Assembly (NCBI GenBank): GCA_964601895.1
Contig: CAZROT010000028.1
Coordinates: forward strand, 1 to 10,016
DNA length: 10,016 nucleotides
DNA from: CAZROT01 sp964601895
GTDB lineage: Bacteria > Pseudomonadota > Gammaproteobacteria > Enterobacterales > Enterobacteriaceae
Reading direction: 5' to 3'
The notes under the pieces are model-generated. The model did not search any database. It saw nothing but the letters and a program-made list of their open reading frames with translations, and had not been told where the DNA came from. A program made the position numbers and the translations under genes. Numbering within the stretch: the stretch's first letter is position 1; every line of letters begins with the position of its first letter. This document shows, one piece after another, positions 6,150 through 10,016 of the stretch.

Positions 6150-7463
6150 ATGCAAACCACTTCCCTAAACCAAGTCATAAAAAAAGCATTGGCTATGGCA
6201 ATTGCTATTGGAATGGCCTGTTATCCTGCCAGAATATCAGCGCAAAAAATTCTTGATAAGGTCCAGAAAACCGTCAACAAAGCCACCGGCGTGTTATACA
6301 GCACAGCCCTGCTTGCTAATGCAGCCAGGAGAACTACGGAAGAATTCAGCAAGACTGTGAAAGTGATAAAAGGTAACAATGAAAGGCCAGCACATATTCC
6401 GGCGGGGAAGGTTACAAAACCCAAATATAAAAAGGGGGAGTTTACCAATATCAATTGGGAACCGGTAACCTATTTTGACGGCCAGTTGTTCCCATCCACC
6501 ATAATAGGTCTGGCCACTTACAAAGGAAAACTGGAAGGAGAAATGGAAGCCATCAGCCGGCCGGTGGGCTTCCGGATGATAAGCTCAAATCAATATATAC
6601 CGCTCAAATGGGAAATTGAGTGCTCTGATGCAAATTATTTTGAAAATGTGAGTGGTTCTCTTTTTTATGAAAATGCCAAAGCGGAAATATACCTCATGCC
6701 TGAGATTCCATGGCGGTATGATGTACTGGCACGCCAAATCCCCTCGGCACCATTGACATTGATCTTTCGCCTGTATGACGAAGAAGGAAACAAAGAAGAA
6801 AAAATAGTGCCCGTGCTGATGAGAAGTGTAAATGACTGTATGTTCAGGTATAAAGAGCTTGATATGAGTTTTCTTTTTACCGCTTTCGTTCAGGAAGAGC
6901 ATCCCGAAATTGATATAATACTTAAAGAGGCTTTGAACACAAAAATGATAAAAGCAATATCCGGCTACCAGGAAGGTAAGGAAAAAACATTAATGCAGAT
7001 TGCAGCAATCTGGCGGGTACTACACGACAGGGGATTTCAGTACAGTAGTATAACAGAAACAGTTGGCACAACCACAAATATCACAAGCCAGACTGTCCGA
7101 ACTTTTGACAATGCCATAAAAACGCAGCAGGCCAATTGCATTGATGGTACAATAGTGCTGGCATCCATTCTGCGTAAAATAGGAATTTCACCAGTTATGG
7201 TACTGGTGCCCAGGCACTGTTTTCTAGGCTTCTATCCTGATGCAACCAGGAAGACACTTATTTATGTTGAAACTGTAATGCTTTCTGAGTCCGAAGGCCT
7301 TGACAAAGCAACAACTGCCGAATCAAAAACAAATGCCTACCTGGCTCTTTTCAAAGCTGCCATGGAAAGAGGAATGAAAGTATTCAAAGAATATGATGCC
7401 ACTAGCATCAAACTAATAGACATTGATTTATACAGGCAATTGGTTAAGCCCATTCCATTTTAA
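6150..7463 (+). CDS. Exported protein with transglutaminase-like Cys/His core
   Basis: A 437-residue protein with an N-terminal signal peptide: basic KK (11-12), a hydrophobic stretch (ALAMAIAIGMA, 13-23) and a likely cut near ISA-Q (29-32). Residues about 100-240 are a beta-rich region with no family I recognise (for example WKWEIECSDANYFENVSGSLFYE pattern around 153-174). The C-terminal part, about 280-380, resembles the transglutaminase-like fold: QANCIDGTIVLASILRKIGISPVMVLV (327-353) carries the probable nucleophile Cys330 on a helix, and PRHCFLGFY (354-362) carries His356; Asp364 or Glu374 may complete the triad. Family members act as proteases, peptidoglycan or protein cross-link enzymes, or are inactive scaffolds; the activity here is unknown. 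It is the first and largest gene of the exported set and likely defines its role. The ATG at 6150 is chosen because it places the signal peptide correctly. Confidence 0.85.
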   Translation: MQTTSLNQVIKKALAMAIAIGMACYPARISAQKILDKVQKTVNKATGVLYSTALLANAARRTTEEFSKTVKVIKGNNERPAHIPAGKVTKPKYKKGEFTNINWEPVTYFDGQLFPSTIIGLATYKGKLEGEMEAISRPVGFRMISSNQYIPLKWEIECSDANYFENVSGSLFYENAKAEIYLMPEIPWRYDVLARQIPSAPLTLIFRLYDEEGNKEEKIVPVLMRSVNDCMFRYKELDMSFLFTAFVQEEHPEIDIILKEALNTKMIKAISGYQEGKEKTLMQIAAIWRVLHDRGFQYSSITETVGTTTNITSQTVRTFDNAIKTQQANCIDGTIVLASILRKIGISPVMVLVPRHCFLGFYPDATRKTLIYVETVMLSESEGLDKATTAESKTNAYLALFKAAMERGMKVFKEYDATSIKLIDIDLYRQLVKPIPF

Positions 7464-7516
7464 AAAAATCACAAAAACCTGCAAAAACACCCTCGCTTCA
7501 CTTAAATTTTAATAGT

Positions 7517-7861
7517 ATGAAAAAAAAACTAACTAGTATCATTTTGCTTGGAGCAGCATTTGCCATTGTACTTTTTGCATCTGCGCAAACCACAGGAACA
7601 AAAACCAGCCCAGTAAAGAAAAAGTATGCATACTGCCAGCTTTACTACAGCCATTTATGGGATTCGTTTAAAGAGAATAAGCATGAATTTGTCATTCATG
7701 GCGTTTCGGACCAGCTAAAGAATTCAGTAAATAGTTCCAGGCATATCACACCAATTATGACGTTGCTGGGAACTGAAGGATGGGAACTTGTTGCGGCATT
7801 TGATGAAAGTGTTCACCAGGGTACTCAATATACTTACTACTTCAAAAAGGAAGTGAATTAG
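7517..7861 (+). CDS. Small exported DUF4177-like protein
   Basis: A 114-residue protein with a clear signal peptide (KKK at 2-4, hydrophobic 7-20, likely cut at ASA-Q, 21-24). The mature part of about 90 residues has the layout of DUF4177-like proteins: an opening strand KYAYCQLYYS (36-45), a helix, then LLGTEGWELVAAF (83-95), the family hallmark 'LG-x-x-GWELV', and a closing strand YTYYFKKE (105-112). In the family these are small single-domain proteins of unknown function, usually cytoplasmic; an exported form is less common. It lies 53 bp after the transglutaminase-like gene on the same strand, probably in one transcript. Confidence 0.8.
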   Translation: MKKKLTSIILLGAAFAIVLFASAQTTGTKTSPVKKKYAYCQLYYSHLWDSFKENKHEFVIHGVSDQLKNSVNSSRHITPIMTLLGTEGWELVAAFDESVHQGTQYTYYFKKEVN

Positions 7862-7891
7862 AAACCGGAAACCAGATTACCTAAACTTTAA

Positions 7892-8095
7892 ATGAAATTT
7901 TATGATCGGTATCATAATGGGATTTTACTCATTGTCGGATGCTTTTTTGTCAAAGTGCCGCAATCAGAAACAAAAATCAAGGACCAAACAATTGGTGGCG
8001 CCGCAAAAACATCGTTTTTCTATCTCCTGAAGATATGGATGGTGATTATAGGTGTTGCCCTGATTATTGGCTCCCTGATACTTTCATCTTGCTGA
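7892..8095 (+). CDS. Small membrane protein, 67 aa
   Basis: A 67-residue product with a weak N-terminal hydrophobic stretch (GILLIVGCFFV, 10-20), a polar middle (KVPQSETKIKDQTIGGAAKT) and a strong transmembrane helix at 42-66 (FFYLLKIWMVIIGVALIIGSLILSS). No homologous family is recognised. It fits between its neighbours with 30 bp before and 56 bp after and in the same direction. The competing frame from 7939 that covers the same bases gives an implausible sequence here and only becomes convincing from the lipoprotein ATG at 8152. Small size makes the call uncertain, but the membrane helix and position support a real gene. Confidence 0.55.
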   Translation: MKFYDRYHNGILLIVGCFFVKVPQSETKIKDQTIGGAAKTSFFYLLKIWMVIIGVALIIGSLILSSC

Positions 8096-8151
8096 GTAAA
8101 CTTTCCCAAATAGTTTTTGGCAATATTGTAAATGCAAAAAAAATCAATAAA

Positions 8152-8463
8152 ATGGCAACATTAGTGAAACCAGTCTTTGCAGTATTCTTCATTTCAGTAT
8201 TCCTGACACTGACATCCTGCGGAAGCTCGGGAACAAAAGGAAAACTGGACAAAATAGAAAAAGTTGTATCCAAATGGGAGGAAAAACAACGTAATGGAAG
8301 CTTCAGTGCAAGCGATTGCGCCAAAATGAAAAAAGAGCTTACCAATGCAGGAGTCAGGGAAAATCTCGCCACTGCCTCCGACTTTACCGAGGAGCTGGAA
8401 GACAGGGCTGAAAATATTGCCTGGCGTGCTGATGACCTGCTTTTTAAATGTGATGATGAATAA
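8152..8463 (+). CDS. Small lipoprotein, 103 aa
   Basis: The frame is open from 7939, but the ATG at 8152 is the chosen start because it puts a lipoprotein signal at the N-terminus: Lys6, hydrophobic 8-20, and lipobox LTSC with Cys23 as the probable lipidated residue, followed by GSSG. The longer version would bury this signal 71 residues inside. The mature protein, about 80 residues, is helical and charged (KLDKIEKVVSKWEEKQ 31-46; DFTEELEDRAENIAWRADDLL 77-97) with two further cysteines (Cys56, Cys100) that could form a disulfide. No known domain. It is probably anchored in the outer or inner membrane and, by position, part of the same gene set. Confidence 0.75.
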   Translation: MATLVKPVFAVFFISVFLTLTSCGSSGTKGKLDKIEKVVSKWEEKQRNGSFSASDCAKMKKELTNAGVRENLATASDFTEELEDRAENIAWRADDLLFKCDDE

Positions 8464-8496
8464 CCAATAAGGATTTAACAATTAAACCTTTGAAAA

Positions 8497-9219
8497 ATGA
8501 ATGCGATCAGCATTATTTCAATCTTTACTCCGGTGGCCATTGCTGTAATAAAGTCCTGGCCTGTTGCCGAGGATAAAAAAGGCACTAATGGCATAAAAAA
8601 ATATAACCTCAAATGCGGGTTGATCGCATTGGTAGTTATTGGCGGCGCTTTTTCTTTCTGGCAGGCAGCAAACAATATGAGGGAAAACGGCAGACTGAAA
8701 AAACACATTACAACTTCGGAGACATTGCAGCATGAAACGAAGGAAGAACTAAAAAAATCAAAGTCATTACTGGAAGTTGCCAATACGGATCTGCAGGTTA
8801 TTAAAACAAGTTTTGGCGAACTGGAAAAGCAACTGAAAAATGAGGGTATGGCTAGCGGGCACATCCTGTCTTCAGTTAATGGCCTCAGCAGCAAATTAGA
8901 TTTGCTTGTAAATAAAATCCATACTCCCGATAACGGGCAAGTACAGACCGCAATTACGGGATCACCAGGCGGTTCAAACATTCTTAAAATACCTGTTGGG
9001 CATAGAAATGCCGTACAGATAGACTCAAAAAATCAAATAGCTATTCCTGCAGACACAGTAGACAAAAGGAGCCGGCTCCTTGTTAATGTAAACGGATCAA
9101 GGGTTTGGTTTGAAAATGGCGACAAACGATACTTCCGGGATGCGGAGAACAAAAGTAAATACCTTGTTTATGGAGGCCGGTCAGGTAATGAATTTATTTT
9201 TTATGTGCAGGAAAGGTAA
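8497..9219 (+). CDS. Membrane protein with coiled coil and C-terminal beta domain
   Basis: A 240-residue protein with two hydrophobic segments, about 4-19 (ISIISIFTPVAIAVIK) and 40-56 (CGLIALVVIGGAFSFWQ), joined by a short polar loop. A long charged helix with heptad-like spacing runs from about 62 to 140 (NGRLKKHITTSETLQHETKEELKKSKSLLEV...), likely a coiled coil. The rest, 160-240, looks beta-rich (ILKIPVGHRNAVQI, RLLVNVNGSRVWFENGDKRYF, EFIFYVQER). No known family is recognised. The membrane topology would leave the coiled coil and C-terminal domain on one side, either periplasmic or cytoplasmic. It starts 33 bp after the lipoprotein gene and is likely cotranscribed. Confidence 0.78.
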   Translation: MNAISIISIFTPVAIAVIKSWPVAEDKKGTNGIKKYNLKCGLIALVVIGGAFSFWQAANNMRENGRLKKHITTSETLQHETKEELKKSKSLLEVANTDLQVIKTSFGELEKQLKNEGMASGHILSSVNGLSSKLDLLVNKIHTPDNGQVQTAITGSPGGSNILKIPVGHRNAVQIDSKNQIAIPADTVDKRSRLLVNVNGSRVWFENGDKRYFRDAENKSKYLVYGGRSGNEFIFYVQER

Positions 9220-9322
9220 TTATACAGTTAAAACCCGCTTTAGAAAAAAAAATAATTCATGTTGCGGGAATAAGCAAACTTCAGGCTTCTGATAAACATT
9301 TTCTAACCTAAAAATCTATATA

Positions 9323-9820
9323 ATGAAATACAAGAATCTCTTCCTGGCAGTGTTTGCCGCTTTTTCTATTATCCCTTCAGCAAAAGCCCAGTTTAAGAAT
9401 TTTAACAGCCAGCTAAAAGCCATTTTAGCAGCAAGCTGGGATGAGCTTAGAGGCCATTTAATACAGGAAGAAGAAGACAACTATTTCTTTTATAAAAGCA
9501 ACAAAAATCTTGACGGATTTAAGGTAAGGTTAGAGTACGATTCCGAAGAAGAGTATGGTTTTTTTATTGCAGAAATTGATGAGACTATCGGAAACAGTCA
9601 ATTGTTTGAAAGCATACATATAGAACTGCTAAAGCTCAAAAAAGATGGTTATATAGTGAAAGATGAAAAGCAAAACTCTGCTCAAACAACAAAAGCCGAT
9701 TTAAAGCATCTGCATATAAATAAAGACGGAAATGAAGAAAATAACAGGAGAGTTTGCATTGCACTGAAAAACGACAACAGAATTCTTTTGGTAATAGAGT
9801 ATGATTTTTTGTTTGATTAA
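9323..9820 (+). CDS. Small exported hypothetical protein
   Basis: A 165-residue protein with a standard signal peptide (KYK start, hydrophobic LFLAVFAAFSII at 6-17, likely cut at AKA-Q, 20-23). The mature part is acidic in the centre (QEEEDNYFFYKSN 48-60; YDSEEEYGFFIAEIDE 72-87) and mixes beta strands and helices (LFESIHIELLKLKKDGYIV 94-112; RVCIALKNDNRILLVIEYDFLFD at the C-terminus). No domain is recognised. The gap of 103 bp to the gene before is the largest in the row, so it might have its own promoter, though none is clear. It ends the run of exported genes. Confidence 0.8.
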   Translation: MKYKNLFLAVFAAFSIIPSAKAQFKNFNSQLKAILAASWDELRGHLIQEEEDNYFFYKSNKNLDGFKVRLEYDSEEEYGFFIAEIDETIGNSQLFESIHIELLKLKKDGYIVKDEKQNSAQTTKADLKHLHINKDGNEENNRRVCIALKNDNRILLVIEYDFLFD

Positions 9821-9907
9821 ACGGGCAGAAAAGCAGATTTCAGTCTCATTCGCCGTAGTTAGCGCCGACCCTGACTTTATTTTAAACCTAAATTTTATTT
9901 ACTGTAA

Positions 9908-10006
9908 TTAATAGAAGTTTATGTCATATTTATCAAAATGCTCAATCAGTTTATACTGTATCTGTAAGCTCCCCCAAAGTTCGGCCAATCAGTTTAGAGT
10001 TAACAT
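9908..10006 (-). pseudogene. Possible broken reading frame entering from the right edge
   Basis: On the minus strand a frame from ATG (10004-10006) reads MLTLN, meets a TGA at 9989-9991, then continues for 26 sense codons (LAELWGSLQIQYKLIEHFDKYDINFY) to a TAA at 9908-9910. The second part looks protein-like, with amphipathic spacing and few rare residues. It could be the end of a gene with a nonsense change, a short remnant of a mobile gene, or chance. The window stops too soon to decide. Confidence 0.2.
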
Positions 10007-10016
10007 GAATGATATT

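Noticed and set aside
7939..8151. Upstream extension of the lipoprotein gene
   Set aside because: It would place the lipobox inside the protein, and the added residues (for example WWRRKN, DYRCCPDYW) look like out-of-frame translation of the small membrane-protein gene.
8475..8981. 168-codon minus-strand frame opposite the coiled-coil gene
   Set aside because: It is rich in Cys, Ser and Phe as expected from the antisense of a Lys/Glu-rich coiled coil, and breaks the same-strand gene row.
9234..9268. CCCGC/GCGGG pair after the coiled-coil gene
   Set aside because: The arms are only 5 bp with a 25-nt loop and no T-run follows, so a terminator cannot be supported.
9841..9893. Possible hairpin with T-rich tail after the last exported gene
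   Set aside because: Only a 4-bp AGTC/GACT pairing closes a large loop; the T-rich stretch is interrupted by A.

Overview
The window looks like chromosomal DNA of a Bacteroidota bacterium, probably near Chitinophagaceae/Sphingobacteriia. The reasons are an orphan LytTR response regulator, a PAS plus LuxR-type HTH regulator of a kind common in that phylum, signal peptides ending in ...AQ, Bacteroidota-like -7 elements (TAnnTTTG), almost no Shine-Dalgarno sequences, and moderate G+C with AT-rich accessory genes. The taxonomic call is inference; no RNA gene is visible to anchor it.

Left part (1-2872, + strand): the C-terminal end of a SPOR-domain protein, a terminator-like hairpin, a complete M20-family metal-dependent amidohydrolase, and a complete AAA ATPase of the DUF4143 family. 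Between the last two lies a perfect 18-bp inverted repeat with a 3-nt loop that ends on the base before the ATPase ATG.

Middle part (2873-5767): a minus-strand LytTR response regulator with no histidine kinase in the window, then a divergent, AT-rich plus-strand gene of unknown function (364 aa), then a convergent minus-strand PAS/HTH regulator. The 143-bp region between the LytTR gene and the unknown gene holds a 7-bp-arm palindrome just upstream of a candidate -7 element for the LytTR gene.

Right part (6150-9820, + strand): after a 382-bp leader/intergenic stretch, six genes run in one direction with gaps of 30-103 bp. They encode an exported protein with a transglutaminase-like Cys/His core, an exported DUF4177-like small protein, a 67-aa membrane protein, a 103-aa lipoprotein, a membrane-anchored coiled-coil protein and a small exported protein. 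All appear to be directed to the membrane or beyond, which suggests one cell-envelope gene set. The PAS/HTH regulator is transcribed divergently from it and is a natural candidate for its controller. No member except the transglutaminase-like and DUF4177-like ones shows a recognisable domain.

The last 196 bp hold no intact gene; a short minus-strand reading frame broken by a TGA enters from the right edge. There are no tRNA, rRNA, CRISPR, insertion-sequence or phage features. The most interesting material is the uncharacterised exported gene set, the hairpin at the ATPase start, and the AT-rich orphan gene between the two regulators.
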